From a virus, in IMG/VR virus record IMGVR_UViG_3300030508_000018, positions 1 through 64,000 of that record: a DNA stretch of 64,000 nucleotides; one strand, 5' to 3'. Position numbers and translations under genes: made by a program. This document shows, one piece after another, positions 1-9,389 of this stretch. The notes beneath the pieces are model-generated. The model was not told the DNA's origin, did not search any database, and worked only from the letters and a program-made list of their open reading frames with translations. How positions within the stretch are numbered: position 1 is the first letter of the stretch; each line of letters opens with the position of its first letter.

Positions 1-1735
1 TTCCGATCTGTTGGCCAGCTGCAATTTCTATTCCATCTGGGATATCGTACGATACATTTGTCCCGACACCGTTTGCGAACGTACCAGTCATATTAGGCAC
101 ATCGACATTCATAACAATGCCCGAAGTCACCGCAACGGTGGCCGCTGCTCGAACTCGAACTCTACCAGTTATAGCGGTAGTAGACGTTGCCTTTATAGTA
201 ACTGAAATTGATGACAAACGTAATACCTTACCAGCTGGAACAGTGTAAGATGTTCCCGTCGTCACTGTCCCGGCAGTGTTTATACTCATTGACGCCAGTG
301 CTTCAGCGGTAACGCCAGCAGCAACGTCCATGTAGAACGTCATATACGTTCTGCCTGTATCGCTAACATTTTGAACTGGCAAAAATAATGCAGCCTGTGC
401 TGATTTAGGCATACGTGGTGAAGAAGACCCTGCCGCCATACAAGACGTGCCAATTGTCTGAGCAGTTGTACCAAGACTATTGATCCAAATCGACATCGGT
501 AAATTCGGATTTTGTAAGGTAGGCGCTACAGCGATATTCGCGTTATAAATGACATGAAATACGACCCAAACGCTATCTGGTGAAAACACTTCGAATATAA
601 TCGATGCTGCACCCAACCATCCAAAACGAATTCTGAATATGTTCAAGTTAGCAAAATTAATCGCTACAGGAACCCCAGCCTGTGTAAATTTAGAATTAGA
701 CAGCCCAGTCAACAGGTCACCGTTCCAAGATGTTCTCGGAGTAGACGTTATTGCGCCGCCAGTCATTCTGGATAACGACATTACCCCTGCTTCGTATCCC
801 AGCCATAACCCATTCGCAGAACCGTCCATGTAACCGATACGGGAGAATGTGGCAGCTACTGAACTCGCCCCTGACCAATAGGCTGTAAAATAAGCAAATA
901 TTTCAAAACCAGCACGGTACGTATTTGTAGCAATGGATGACAATAACGCAACTGATGGATTAGTTGTTGTAGTCGCAACAGTCAGCTGACCTGCTGTCCA
1001 TGTTGCTGTCGCGCTACCTGACAACGTTGTTTGATTCATTAGCGTGGTAACTGTACCAGCGCCAATAAAACTCAGTTCGACTTGCGCAGTGCGTTCAGCC
1101 ACTACAACCTGATTGAAACCATCTACATTGTTCGTATTAAGTGCAACAGGCAAGCCGATGTTTGTTGTAGGTATCGCCACACCGTTGATTTCGTTAATCG
1201 ATACCGGACTATTACCAAGCTGAGTTACTGCGGCTTCAGTGCCATAGTACGTATTAATATTTAACGTTGTTGTGGTCGCTGTTCCCGTGTTTTGTACCAC
1301 CACGTTTAAATAGTTCCCATTGATTGGGATCGCCTGATTAAACCCTGTTCCAGCTTTAGCGTAATACACAAACGAACTACATTTTGTATTAGAAGAGGAC
1401 GTGATATACTGATTGACTGTTATCGTGACCGGCTGGTCAGACACAACAGTTAATGAAAGAGTAACTTGATTAAGAATTGATTCAATTGTCCCAGTGAACA
1501 CACTAGAAGCAGTAAGTTGCCCGGTTGATGAGTTCACTGTGGATGCGATAAAACTACTTGCTGTCGGCACCACCATTATACCATTTGCGCCAGTCCCGGC
1601 TGATAAACTATTAACTGCGTACCCTAAGCCATCATTAATAGCAACAGGGATTGATGATTGATCGCTTGCGAGAACAACAGGCGCCGAGTTAGCACTAGGT
1701 GCCTGACCATTTGCGTTATTTGGAGTATAAGACAT
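1..1735 (-). CDS. Virion fibre/adhesin-like protein, 3' end beyond window
   Basis: An uninterrupted minus-strand frame starts at the ATG at 1735 and runs off the left edge, giving 578 residues without a stop. It begins MSYTPNNANGQAPSAN. The text is rich in T, S, A, V and N, with a PVVLASDQSSIPVAIN segment that recurs in phage tail and neck appendage proteins. It lacks the GGTGATT repeats of the next two genes, so it is a different fibre class. The ATG follows an AAGG sequence. It is the last visible gene of a minus-strand adhesin cluster. Role in host binding or virion decoration is inferred from composition and position. Confidence 0.75.
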   Translation of the reverse strand, partial: MSYTPNNANGQAPSANSAPVVLASDQSSIPVAINDGLGYAVNSLSAGTGANGIMVVPTASSFIASTVNSSTGQLTASSVFTGTIESILNQVTLSLTVVSDQPVTITVNQYITSSSNTKCSSFVYYAKAGTGFNQAIPINGNYLNVVVQNTGTATTTTLNINTYYGTEAAVTQLGNSPVSINEINGVAIPTTNIGLPVALNTNNVDGFNQVVVAERTAQVELSFIGAGTVTTLMNQTTLSGSATATWTAGQLTVATTTTNPSVALLSSIATNTYRAGFEIFAYFTAYWSGASSVAATFSRIGYMDGSANGLWLGYEAGVMSLSRMTGGAITSTPRTSWNGDLLTGLSNSKFTQAGVPVAINFANLNIFRIRFGWLGAASIIFEVFSPDSVWVVFHVIYNANIAVAPTLQNPNLPMSIWINSLGTTAQTIGTSCMAAGSSSPRMPKSAQAALFLPVQNVSDTGRTYMTFYMDVAAGVTAEALASMSINTAGTVTTGTSYTVPAGKVLRLSSISVTIKATSTTAITGRVRVRAAATVAVTSGIVMNVDVPNMTGTFANGVGTNVSYDIPDGIEIAAGQQIG

Positions 1736-1746
1736 TATATTTTACC

Positions 1747-2565
1747 TTAGATGATGTACCAATTAGCGCCATCCGACACTATCGTTAAAGATGTGTACTG
1801 AACTATTAAACTGGCTGTTAAACTCCCGTCTATCGTCTGTGCCCCAGTTGTACTTATCACCACAGTGCCAGTTCCTATATTTTTAATAGTGTATACGTTT
1901 GTGTTTCCAACTGCTGTGGGAAGCGTAATTGGTGCGGCGCCAGATACGAGATAAACATACTTGATGTTTGCGGTGTTTGCAGCAGTTGTAGCTACAGCGA
2001 CGCTGTTAACCACAGTATCGTTAGCCACTAAACCAAGAGCCGCTAAGGCGCCTGCTACAGTGGTAGCTCCAGTTCCACCGTTTGCTACTGCTACAGTGCC
2101 GGACACATTACCAGCAGTGGTAGCTGTCGATGCGTTACCAGATAAAGCACCTGTGAAAGTCGTAGCAGACACAGATGCAAATGTCGGCGTACCTGTTGTA
2201 CCTAACCCTAAATTCGTAGCGGCTGCTGCTGCTGTAGTTGCACCAGTGCCACCGAGCGTCAGTGGCACTACTGCCGCCGCATTCGCAGTTACCTGCGCTT
2301 GCAGGTAACCAAACGCCTGTAATGCAGTCGACGATGCAGTTACAGCCGCATTCGTCGCACTAGAAAAACCAGTTAAAACTGATGATAAAATACTAGCACC
2401 AGTTACATATCCAGCTGGATTAGTAGCAGGATATGCTCCCAGTGCTGTTAATGCTGCGGAGGCAGAAGTAGCGCCAGTACCACCAGCTGCAATCGATATA
2501 TAATCACCAGATTGAATTTGTTGCCAATCTGAATTATTAAAAACTATTGGAGTACGTGCAGCCAT
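1747..2565 (-). CDS. Repeat-rich tail fibre-type protein
   Basis: This 272-residue protein is built of T/A/G-rich repeats such as GGTGATTxAGALAALG and ATTFTGALSGNASTATTAG, typical of phage fibre shafts and side fibres. Its N-terminal 50 residues (IQSGDYISIAAGGTGAT, then ALTALGAYPATNP) closely match the N-terminus of the next gene upstream, so the two share an attachment module. The C-terminus (VVISTTGAQTIDGS ... LTIVSDGANWYII) resembles the beta-structured ends of phage fibre or tailspike proteins. The TAA stop is 11 nt from the next gene. Function is inferred from repeat architecture. Confidence 0.75.
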   Translation of the reverse strand: MAARTPIVFNNSDWQQIQSGDYISIAAGGTGATSASAALTALGAYPATNPAGYVTGASILSSVLTGFSSATNAAVTASSTALQAFGYLQAQVTANAAAVVPLTLGGTGATTAAAAATNLGLGTTGTPTFASVSATTFTGALSGNASTATTAGNVSGTVAVANGGTGATTVAGALAALGLVANDTVVNSVAVATTAANTANIKYVYLVSGAAPITLPTAVGNTNVYTIKNIGTGTVVISTTGAQTIDGSLTASLIVQYTSLTIVSDGANWYII

Positions 2566-2580
2566 AATGCCTTCCTTTTA

Positions 2581-4947
2581 TTACAATTGAATTCTTGGCT
2601 GGATGCGAACAAGCATTCGTGTTGAACTCAAAGCTTGTCCCACATTACAAACATACTGCCCAGCTGTTGAAGGAGGAGTTGCTGTAAGATTACCAGCAGT
2701 TGTAGCGCTTAAGAAATACTTAACGCCAAATGTCAAACCACCTGATGTACCTGCAATAGCATCCCATTGCGCTGTTGACGCCACGCACTCACCATCGGTT
2801 GCAATCAAACCAGAAGCTCCAGAAGCAATTCCGCTATAAGCAAGACCAACAACAGAAGACGTTGTGCCAGAAGCAGCGTTTGCCAGCATGAAAGTGCCAG
2901 AAGAATCAGAGTACACAGGACTGCAAATTGGAACAGACGCACCAACGTCATTCGTCAAAGTTGAAACCATTGTCGTTGCGTTAGTTGCTGTACCATTCAA
3001 TATCGGTGCAGTAACAGCAGCAAACGTTGGTGAGTTAGTTGTACCTAAACCAAGGTTAGTAGCAGCCCCAGTGGCTGTTGTAGACCCAGTACCGCCGTTA
3101 ATTACCGCGACAGTTCCAGATACATTACTAGCTGTAGTTGCAGTTGTCGCGTTACCAGTTAAAGCACCTGTAAACGTGGTAGCAGTAACTGCTGAGAAGG
3201 TTACTGAATTACCAGTGCCTAAACCAAGATTAGTAGCTGCAGCAGCAGCGGTAGTCCCGCCAGTACCACCATTTGCAATAGCCACTGTACCCGTTACACT
3301 ACCAGCAGTTGTAGCTGTCGAAGCATTGCCGGTTAATGCACCTACGAAAGTCGTTGATGTTACAGATGTTAAACCAGCAATTGTTGTTTGCGAAGCACCT
3401 AACGCGATAGACGTAGTGCCAATTGTAACGCTACTGTTAGTCAACGCTGCATTGCCGATACCAGAAAAGTTAGTACCCGTTAATGTTGGTGTCGTGCTGT
3501 AGGATGGAGTCGATCCACCAACTAACACGCCTGCTGCAGTTGCCAGCATTGCTGTAGTACCAGAACCAGTTTGATACGCGATCGAACCAGCAGCACCACC
3601 AACAATATTTGTAGCTGTAGTGGCAGTAGTAGCAGTAGACGCGTTACCTACGAGAGCACCGGTAAACGTAGTAGCAGTAACTGACGCATGCGTAACTGCA
3701 CTAGCTGTACCTAAACCTAAGGCAGTAGCAGCAGCTGCTGCTGTAGTAGCACCTGTACCACCATTAGCGATAGCTACAATACCAGTGACATTACCGGCAT
3801 TAGTGGCAGTAGTAGCGTTACCAGTAAGAGCACCTGTAAACGTGGTCGCTGTGACACCTGCAAACGTAGGTGTGCTCGCAGTAGTTAATCCAACAACGTC
3901 AGCTTGAGCGAGAGTAACAACACCTTGACGACCAGCTACAGACAAGACGACCGCAGCATCGCCCGGAATCAAATCCCAGACCACGCCATCAAACACGATT
4001 ATGTCGCCAACACTCCAGTTACTATTGCCATCAATGGCTGTAGTACCTGCCGTGCTAACCTTATACTCCCAGCCCTTAGTACCAACACCAGACGCTAAAG
4101 CAGGAATGTTTGTTGATGCATTCCACGTACCTTGATAAACTGTACCGCCCTGTGTAACAACAGAAGGCAATTGAGCAAGTGTTAAAGTACCGCCAGCTGT
4201 CAGGGTGGCAACACCACTAGCAGCACCAAGTAATGCATTACTGATTGGAGTATAGCCTAAAGCGGTTGTAACTTGCCCAGATGATAATGTTAACGCGCTC
4301 TGTGCTACAAAAGTAGGAGCACCAGTACCGCCACTCAGCGCAACATAACCCGCTGTGCCAGCTGCACTAGTTGCAGTAGCACCTACAGCAGTTTGGTACA
4401 CTAAACCACCAGCTACACCGCCCGCTATGTTTGTAGCCGTAGTCGCGGTAGTAGCATTCCCAGCCAATGCACCTGTAAACGTTGTTGCTGTAACACCTGC
4501 AAACGTAGGTGTACTAGCTGTGCCAAGACCTAATGCAGTAGCAGCAGCTGCTGCTGTAGTGGCTCCAGTGCCGCCGTTACCGATACCTACAACACCCGAC
4601 ACACTCACGGCAGTAGTTGCTGTGGTGGCGTTCCCGGCTAAGGCGCCTGTAAACGTAGTAGCTGTAACGCCTGTAAATGTAGGTGAACTACTTGTTGTTA
4701 ACCCACTAATATCTGCCTGGGCTAGTACCACCGCTCCAGTTCGACCAGCTACAGTCTGAACTGGAGCACCTGCTGATGTAATGTACGAGTTGGGGTTCGT
4801 TGCAGGGTATGCGCCTAATGCTGTTAATGCACCAGAAGCCGAGGTGGCTCCAGTACCACCGTATGGAATATCAATAAAATTACCAGATTGAATATTCGAC
4901 GCTTCGCCAGTTACTGGATTTAATACTAATGGCTTCTGACCTGACAT
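2581..4947 (-). CDS. Long modular tail fibre protein with tandem repeats
   Basis: A 788-residue protein made largely of repeated units of about 50 residues: SPTFxGVTATTFTGAL, GNATTATTA, then NGGTGATTAAAAATxLGLG, at least six times. A non-repeat island near residues 260-330 (SVVTQGGTVYQGTWNAS, then NWSVGDIIVFDGVVWDLIPG) resembles inserted modules in phage fibres. The N-terminus matches the neighbouring 272-aa gene. The C-terminus (GQYVCNVGQALSSTRMLVRI) matches the C-terminus of the 273-aa gene upstream. It is probably a fibre with swapped end modules. Shadow frames on the other strand arise from the biased composition. Confidence 0.8.
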   Translation of the reverse strand: MSGQKPLVLNPVTGEASNIQSGNFIDIPYGGTGATSASGALTALGAYPATNPNSYITSAGAPVQTVAGRTGAVVLAQADISGLTTSSSPTFTGVTATTFTGALAGNATTATTAVSVSGVVGIGNGGTGATTAAAAATALGLGTASTPTFAGVTATTFTGALAGNATTATTATNIAGGVAGGLVYQTAVGATATSAAGTAGYVALSGGTGAPTFVAQSALTLSSGQVTTALGYTPISNALLGAASGVATLTAGGTLTLAQLPSVVTQGGTVYQGTWNASTNIPALASGVGTKGWEYKVSTAGTTAIDGNSNWSVGDIIVFDGVVWDLIPGDAAVVLSVAGRQGVVTLAQADVVGLTTASTPTFAGVTATTFTGALTGNATTATNAGNVTGIVAIANGGTGATTAAAAATALGLGTASAVTHASVTATTFTGALVGNASTATTATTATNIVGGAAGSIAYQTGSGTTAMLATAAGVLVGGSTPSYSTTPTLTGTNFSGIGNAALTNSSVTIGTTSIALGASQTTIAGLTSVTSTTFVGALTGNASTATTAGSVTGTVAIANGGTGGTTAAAAATNLGLGTGNSVTFSAVTATTFTGALTGNATTATTASNVSGTVAVINGGTGSTTATGAATNLGLGTTNSPTFAAVTAPILNGTATNATTMVSTLTNDVGASVPICSPVYSDSSGTFMLANAASGTTSSVVGLAYSGIASGASGLIATDGECVASTAQWDAIAGTSGGLTFGVKYFLSATTAGNLTATPPSTAGQYVCNVGQALSSTRMLVRIQPRIQL

Positions 4948-4957
4948 GATTTATCCT

Positions 4958-5779
4958 CTATAGTTGTATAGGAGTGTTGATACGAATAATAAAAACTGTT
5001 GTACTTACTGCGCGACCAATGGGACAAACATACTGCCCGTTCCCTGTTGGCGGCACTGGGGTTAATCCGCCATCAACGATATCGAGAAAATAGTTTGTAT
5101 TTGGAATTAAACCACTCGGGTTATTAACAACAATGCTCCATTGTTCCACAGTACCATTAATTTGGCCATCAGATAAAACCTGACCACTGCCACCTGGTGT
5201 GATTGAATCAGATAAAACTAAACCTAATACCGTTTTCATGTTTGGGTCGTTCGCTACAGCAAGATCAACTGTTAACGTGCCTGGACTATAAACAGGTTGT
5301 CCTAAAAATAAAGTTTGAGAACCAATATTACTGACAGTGATGATTTCAATAGTCGGGTTAGTAACTCCAGCGGTCGTGTCAATAAGTTGCTGAATTTCAG
5401 CAGCAACTGTACTTAATGTTGCTTGTTCAGAAGCAACTAATGTAGCAGTAGCAGCAGCAAGATTTGCGTTATTAGTAGCGATGAGTTGTTGAATCTGAAC
5501 TTGCAAAGCAGCTTGACTGGTTTGTATTAACTGTTGAATTTGTGCAGCTAATGCTGACTCATTCGACGTTACGACATTGGCAAATGTTGGGTATGTCCCA
5601 CTAGCTACAGTTACGGTTTCTGTAGAACCACCATTTACAAATTGATGTGCTAATAAAACATCATTTTCAAACGTACTAATTGCTGTTGCCAATGCTGTAT
5701 TAACCACCGCTGGAGTAGGGACCTCTTCACACTCTGGCCGAACAACTTCGCTTTCATGTTCGTCGTTATGTTTTGACAT
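4958..5779 (-). CDS. Virion appendage protein sharing a fibre C-terminal module
   Basis: A 273-residue protein with a long helical Q/A/L-rich middle (AQIQQLIQTSQAALQVQ, then IQQLIATNNANLAAATATL, roughly residues 80-140), likely a trimeric coiled coil. It is followed by a C-terminal domain ending GQYVCPIGRAVSTTVFIIRI, closely related to the end of the 788-aa fibre next door. This suggests a fibre or fibre-connector with a shared capping module. The stop is TAG, directly ahead of the next gene. Function is inferred from architecture. Confidence 0.7.
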   Translation of the reverse strand: MSKHNDEHESEVVRPECEEVPTPAVVNTALATAISTFENDVLLAHQFVNGGSTETVTVASGTYPTFANVVTSNESALAAQIQQLIQTSQAALQVQIQQLIATNNANLAAATATLVASEQATLSTVAAEIQQLIDTTAGVTNPTIEIITVSNIGSQTLFLGQPVYSPGTLTVDLAVANDPNMKTVLGLVLSDSITPGGSGQVLSDGQINGTVEQWSIVVNNPSGLIPNTNYFLDIVDGGLTPVPPTGNGQYVCPIGRAVSTTVFIIRINTPIQL

Positions 5780-5789
5780 AGGTTTTCTC

Positions 5790-6287
5790 TTAGCTAGTTA
5801 AATAGTTATTATTTGGTAGTGTATTATTCATTAATGTGTGAAGACTACCTATGTTACTAGGTAAGCCAAATAATAATGTTATTGTTAAACTCCCTTCCCA
5901 TCCTAGTGAATCATGTTTAGCTTTCAAAATAACTGTTCTAATATCGCCGACATTCATATTTGATATAACAAAATCTTGCATATCTGTATCAAGCAAGAAC
6001 GCGTTCCTTGTCTCACTTATTACAGACGCAATAGATTCAATTGTGAACGGGGATTCTGATATTAGAGATAAACCAGAACCCATGGCTGATAACTGAATAC
6101 GATTATAGAAAACCTCAACCTGACCGATATACCCAGACTTAGGAACAGCTGTGACTGTTACTTTTGTATCCCATGACGGACCTACGTCTGGAATAGGATT
6201 AGAAAAGACAATCTGTTCTGCTGTTAATTGAGCACGTCTGGAATTTGCTGAATTAATTAAAGCAACAAGCTGGTCGATGATAGCCAT
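5790..6287 (-). CDS. Small virion protein, paralogue of its neighbour
   Basis: A 165-residue protein (MAIIDQLVALINSANSRR...). It shares layout with the 174-aa protein encoded just upstream: a short N-terminal helix, then a beta-rich region with a V-x-YNRIxL segment, an INSAxxI/SETRNAFLL helix, and a final hydrophobic strand. This pattern suggests gene duplication. It sits between fibre genes and the tail-type genes, so a baseplate or fibre-attachment role is plausible, but I do not recognise a named family. Confidence 0.6.
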   Translation of the reverse strand: MAIIDQLVALINSANSRRAQLTAEQIVFSNPIPDVGPSWDTKVTVTAVPKSGYIGQVEVFYNRIQLSAMGSGLSLISESPFTIESIASVISETRNAFLLDTDMQDFVISNMNVGDIRTVILKAKHDSLGWEGSLTITLLFGLPSNIGSLHTLMNNTLPNNNYLTS

Positions 6288-6311
6288 AATCGTATCCTGT
6301 TTCTTATTGTC

Positions 6312-6836
6312 CTATGGGGTTGGTTGTGTATAGACTAATCCGCTCAATGCAGTTACAGTAATAACTGTTGACAATGGAATAGCACCGCGTACCAATTGCA
6401 AATGCATTCGACCAATGAACACTAATGAGCTATAATCAGCAACAACATCGAATGGTAAACTTTGATTAGCATTGCCAATAAAAACAGGTAGTGGAGCATT
6501 GATGTATTGGCCTGTTGTTAAATTTATTTCATATGCTGAATTAATAGCAGGTATGATATCCGAAATATTAACAGCATTACCAACATTAAAAGCAATAGAC
6601 CGTGTGCCAGGTATAGTGTTAAGATCAATTCTATTATAAATTAAAATAGTAGAACCGTAATATAAAACTTGTCCTGTTAAACTAACACTAACTACAACCT
6701 GAGTATTTTTAGAACCATTGATAGGGGTCGGATAACCAAACGACAACATGCCTACTGTAAAAGACGTGCCGTTGTCGTCGTTAATGAGATCGGTTAATAT
6801 CTGTTCTTGACTTTTAGTGAAATCTTGGATCGGCAT
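6312..6836 (-). CDS. Small virion protein, paralogue of its neighbour
   Basis: A 174-residue protein that begins MPIQDFTKSQEQILTDLIN. The central VSLTGQVLYYGSTILIYNRIDL segment (given here as a description; key residues YNRIDL) matches the YNRIQL region of the 165-aa neighbour, and both carry a helix with INSA or SETRNA followed by a beta-rich end. The stop is TAG. It is the first gene of the fibre transcription unit, preceded by about 110 nt that include the terminator of the upstream operon. Function unknown; a virion role is inferred from context. Confidence 0.6.
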   Translation of the reverse strand: MPIQDFTKSQEQILTDLINDDNGTSFTVGMLSFGYPTPINGSKNTQVVVSVSLTGQVLYYGSTILIYNRIDLNTIPGTRSIAFNVGNAVNISDIIPAINSAYEINLTTGQYINAPLPVFIGNANQSLPFDVVADYSSLVFIGRMHLQLVRGAIPLSTVITVTALSGLVYTQPTP

Positions 6837-6906
6837 ATGCGAACCTTTTTTAAAAATGATTCATGTATTTTTTTACTTCATAACATAAGATTAAGGTTTT
6901 ACATGG

Positions 6907-6942
6907 CATAAAACCCTACCATTTTAATAGTAGGGTTTTATG
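6907..6942 (-). terminator. Intrinsic terminator hairpin
   Basis: A perfect 13-bp stem, CATAAAACCCTAC paired with GTAGGGTTTTATG around a 10-nt loop, lies just downstream of the gene ending at 6949. In the minus direction the tail reads TTTTATGCC, the tail shared by many terminators here. It separates the tail operon from the fibre operon. Confidence 0.8.
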
Positions 6943-6948
6943 TTTTCA

Positions 6949-7338
6949 TTACGTCGGCGATGTCTTTTCAAACAACTTTATAAATAACCCATAACTCATT
7001 GCTTCAACGTGACCTACATCATCACCACAGTATGCGTTAAATATAACGCTTCCGTCTTGTTCATTCTGAACGAGCATTTCTATCCGAAGACCTAATTTCT
7101 TATTCTCATAGAAACCAGGTTCAATTATACCAAAGGATGGTACTGTTTTAAACTCAACTTCTGAATCAAATGAAATACCAATTGTTACACCAGCTCTTAA
7201 TGGTAATCCTAATTCCACTCGTGTGTCTTGCTCCCATTTATCAACAAATTCACATAGCTCAAATTTAGCTGAATTATCCATAGTAAACTGTTTATAAATA
7301 AATGCTTTTAGTTCATTTATCTTGTCTTGGAAAATCAC
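6949..7338 (-). CDS. Conserved hypothetical protein at end of tail operon
   Basis: A 129-residue protein (MIFQDKINELKAFIYKQF...) with no motif I recognise. It has an N-terminal amphipathic helix and then a mixed beta region (ELGLPLRAGVTIGISFDSE). Its start overlaps the TGA of the upstream gene by 4 nt, so the two are translationally coupled. It is followed by TAA-TGA and a strong terminator. A tail or baseplate accessory role is inferred only from operon position. Confidence 0.6.
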   Translation of the reverse strand: MIFQDKINELKAFIYKQFTMDNSAKFELCEFVDKWEQDTRVELGLPLRAGVTIGISFDSEVEFKTVPSFGIIEPGFYENKKLGLRIEMLVQNEQDGSVIFNAYCGDDVGHVEAMSYGLFIKLFEKTSPT

Positions 7339-8603
7339 GATGTCCCCACACGATTAATAAATATAGATAGAACGGAATGTGATATATAACGAGTAGTCTT
7401 TTGTCCCTGTCCTTTTGCCGCTGTGTAATGATGGGCTTTTAACATAACGCCGTAAATCTTTTTAATTTCCGTGTCATCAATATATAGAATTTTTACCATC
7501 ATGCCAGGAAAGATTAGAGTTTGGTTTGAGTTCTCCCATTCTAGATCAATCATGCTTCCTTGCCGAACAGCTAGTTTTGATGCTTCGTAAAATGAATTAG
7601 CGTTAATTGGATTACTGCTTACTGGCACATTATTGTTACCTGTTAAACGTTTAACAGAAACATATTCACTGTTGTTTAATGCTCTACTAGCCGTTGTTTT
7701 GTTATTAGCAGTAGTGGCGAATCCTGTTACGAAATTATTAGCATCAGCATAACGAACACCATTACCTTTGTTAAGCATTTCAACTTCAGAATTATCTTTA
7801 AATTTCACACTACCTGTCGCTAGAATAACCAGATTGTCTCCAGTTAAACGATAAGTGCGCTCAATGCCGGGTAGTTTATTCTTAGGTACGTTAATAATTG
7901 TAACAGTCTTTTTTGCACTGTTAAAACGAGTACAGTCGTAACAGGGGTAAACATACCAGTAATCGCCTTGTAAATAATAACCTAAACCAGAACTATACAC
8001 ACCGCCACATTTTTCATGAATGTATTGCGGCAATTGGACTAGTGGGATACCCTGTGGTATGACAATATGACTGCGAGGTGTGTTGTTAGATATAGGCTCT
8101 ATAACATCAACGCCTTTAATAGCACGTTTCCCATCAACAACGATAGTTTGCGATGCTTGTGTTAGTGATGATTTAATTACATCGCCAACAGTGCCATTTC
8201 TAAATATACTTCCAACACTAATCATCCGTAATTGTTCTAACGCTTTATTCACCAATTGAAACTTAACCGTAATTAAGTTTGCAATATCTAACTGTGTCAT
8301 TGTTGGCGAAAAAGAAGAATTAGCTTCGATAATTGGGTTACCTGTATCGATTAACGTAGCGCGATATCTCTCTGTCTGTGGTTTCTGAGTGGTATCAATA
8401 TTATCATCCACTTCATTGAGTGGTGTTTTAGCTAATATAATCTCAATGTCTTCTTTAAACGGATAAATGTTATTCGCGTAAGTACCAGCACCTAACGTAA
8501 TTTCTAATAGAATCTCATCAGAATAATTATCCTCAAAATCACTTAAGAAATCAATTGATAATATTTTATACGGTGCGTTATATATCTTATTTGCATAGAT
8601 CAA
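7335..8603 (-). CDS. Putative baseplate hub/tail protein
   Basis: At least 422 residues. The pattern is reminiscent of tail hub proteins: early beta strands, a middle domain with a CYDC pair (YVYPCYDCTRFN), then LTGNNNVPVSS and a C-terminal barrel-like domain (GMMVKILYIDDTEIKK, YGVMLKAHHY). The TTG at 8603 has a GGA 5 nt upstream. However, the frame stays open and protein-like back to about 8696, behind a good AAGGAG, with no ATG, GTG or TTG there. The true start is therefore uncertain. The hub assignment is inference. Confidence 0.6.
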   Translation of the reverse strand: MIYANKIYNAPYKILSIDFLSDFEDNYSDEILLEITLGAGTYANNIYPFKEDIEIILAKTPLNEVDDNIDTTQKPQTERYRATLIDTGNPIIEANSSFSPTMTQLDIANLITVKFQLVNKALEQLRMISVGSIFRNGTVGDVIKSSLTQASQTIVVDGKRAIKGVDVIEPISNNTPRSHIVIPQGIPLVQLPQYIHEKCGGVYSSGLGYYLQGDYWYVYPCYDCTRFNSAKKTVTIINVPKNKLPGIERTYRLTGDNLVILATGSVKFKDNSEVEMLNKGNGVRYADANNFVTGFATTANNKTTASRALNNSEYVSVKRLTGNNNVPVSSNPINANSFYEASKLAVRQGSMIDLEWENSNQTLIFPGMMVKILYIDDTEIKKIYGVMLKAHHYTAAKGQGQKTTRYISHSVLSIFINRVGTS

Positions 8604-8710
8604 CGCTGTCCATGTATAGTGAACAGGAAGTGACCCGTCGGTAGTTATTTTAGTTACTTCGCGCCATAATGAGCTGTCGGCAATTTCGATGATAATCTCC
8701 TTAGTACACT

Positions 8711-8739
8711 AGTGGAGATATCTAATAACTATCTCCACT
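8711..8739 (-). terminator. Hairpin overlapping a gene end
   Basis: AGTGGAGATA pairs with TATCTCCACT around a 9-nt loop. The stem overlaps the last codons and TAG stop of the gene ending at 8729. It has no long T-tract, so it may be a partial terminator or RNA-stabilising hairpin within the operon. Confidence 0.5.
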
Positions 8740-9376
8740 TTCTATCTGCTTTAGAAACTCTTGCGTTTACAAAAGTCTCTGCCATACTCGTACGCGTCGG
8801 TCTCTTTTCTTCAGGTTTCTCTTCCTCATCTTCGATCTTATTGAAAGTAACAATCTTCGGAACGTAAGGAGCTAAGACGTTACTTCTACTAACACGCATT
8901 ACACTGCCCATACGACGTGCTAATACAGAATCTACATAGTCATTTGTAAACTCATACTTAGCATGCTCGTACACGGCGTTAGCAAACTTATCCATTAAAA
9001 TAAGATCGTTAATAGGAGCATCGCGCATGTTCATGCCTGAACTTTCTAATTTATTTTTCCAAGCATTTAAATGATTAGAAATATAATCATAAATCAGTTT
9101 TGTGTCAGACGGTTTAATGACACGAACAATTACACCTTTCTCATAAAACTCAACCATCTTACTAATAGGGATGGCCGTATCAATTAATTCGTTAGCCATC
9201 TCCCTATCATATTCAGGGTCACCAATACCAGGCATACCAAAATACCTGATATGATCGGATGATCTACTTTGAATATTAGAAACCCGACACATGAAAAGCT
9301 CGTGAAAAACATACCATGCTGTATCACGTTTTTCGATAGGGACCCAAGTGCCAGGTCCAACATTAACATCAGCCAT
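8729..9376 (-). CDS. Virion-associated hypothetical protein
   Basis: A 215-residue protein (MADVNVGPGTWVPIEKRD...). The first half is mixed. The second half holds charged helices and a proline/acid-rich linker (EDEEEKPEEKRPTRTS) before a short basic C-terminus. No enzyme motif is visible. It lies 13 nt after the 456-aa gene and before the hub-like gene in a compact minus operon of probable tail genes, so a structural or connector role is inferred. Confidence 0.6.
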   Translation of the reverse strand: MADVNVGPGTWVPIEKRDTAWYVFHELFMCRVSNIQSRSSDHIRYFGMPGIGDPEYDREMANELIDTAIPISKMVEFYEKGVIVRVIKPSDTKLIYDYISNHLNAWKNKLESSGMNMRDAPINDLILMDKFANAVYEHAKYEFTNDYVDSVLARRMGSVMRVSRSNVLAPYVPKIVTFNKIEDEEEKPEEKRPTRTSMAETFVNARVSKADRKWR

Positions 9377-9389
9377 TTATAACTCCATA

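Noticed and set aside
2864-4759. Plus-strand open frames opposite the 788-aa fibre
   Set aside because: Composition shadows of the GGTGATT repeats, without ribosome sites.
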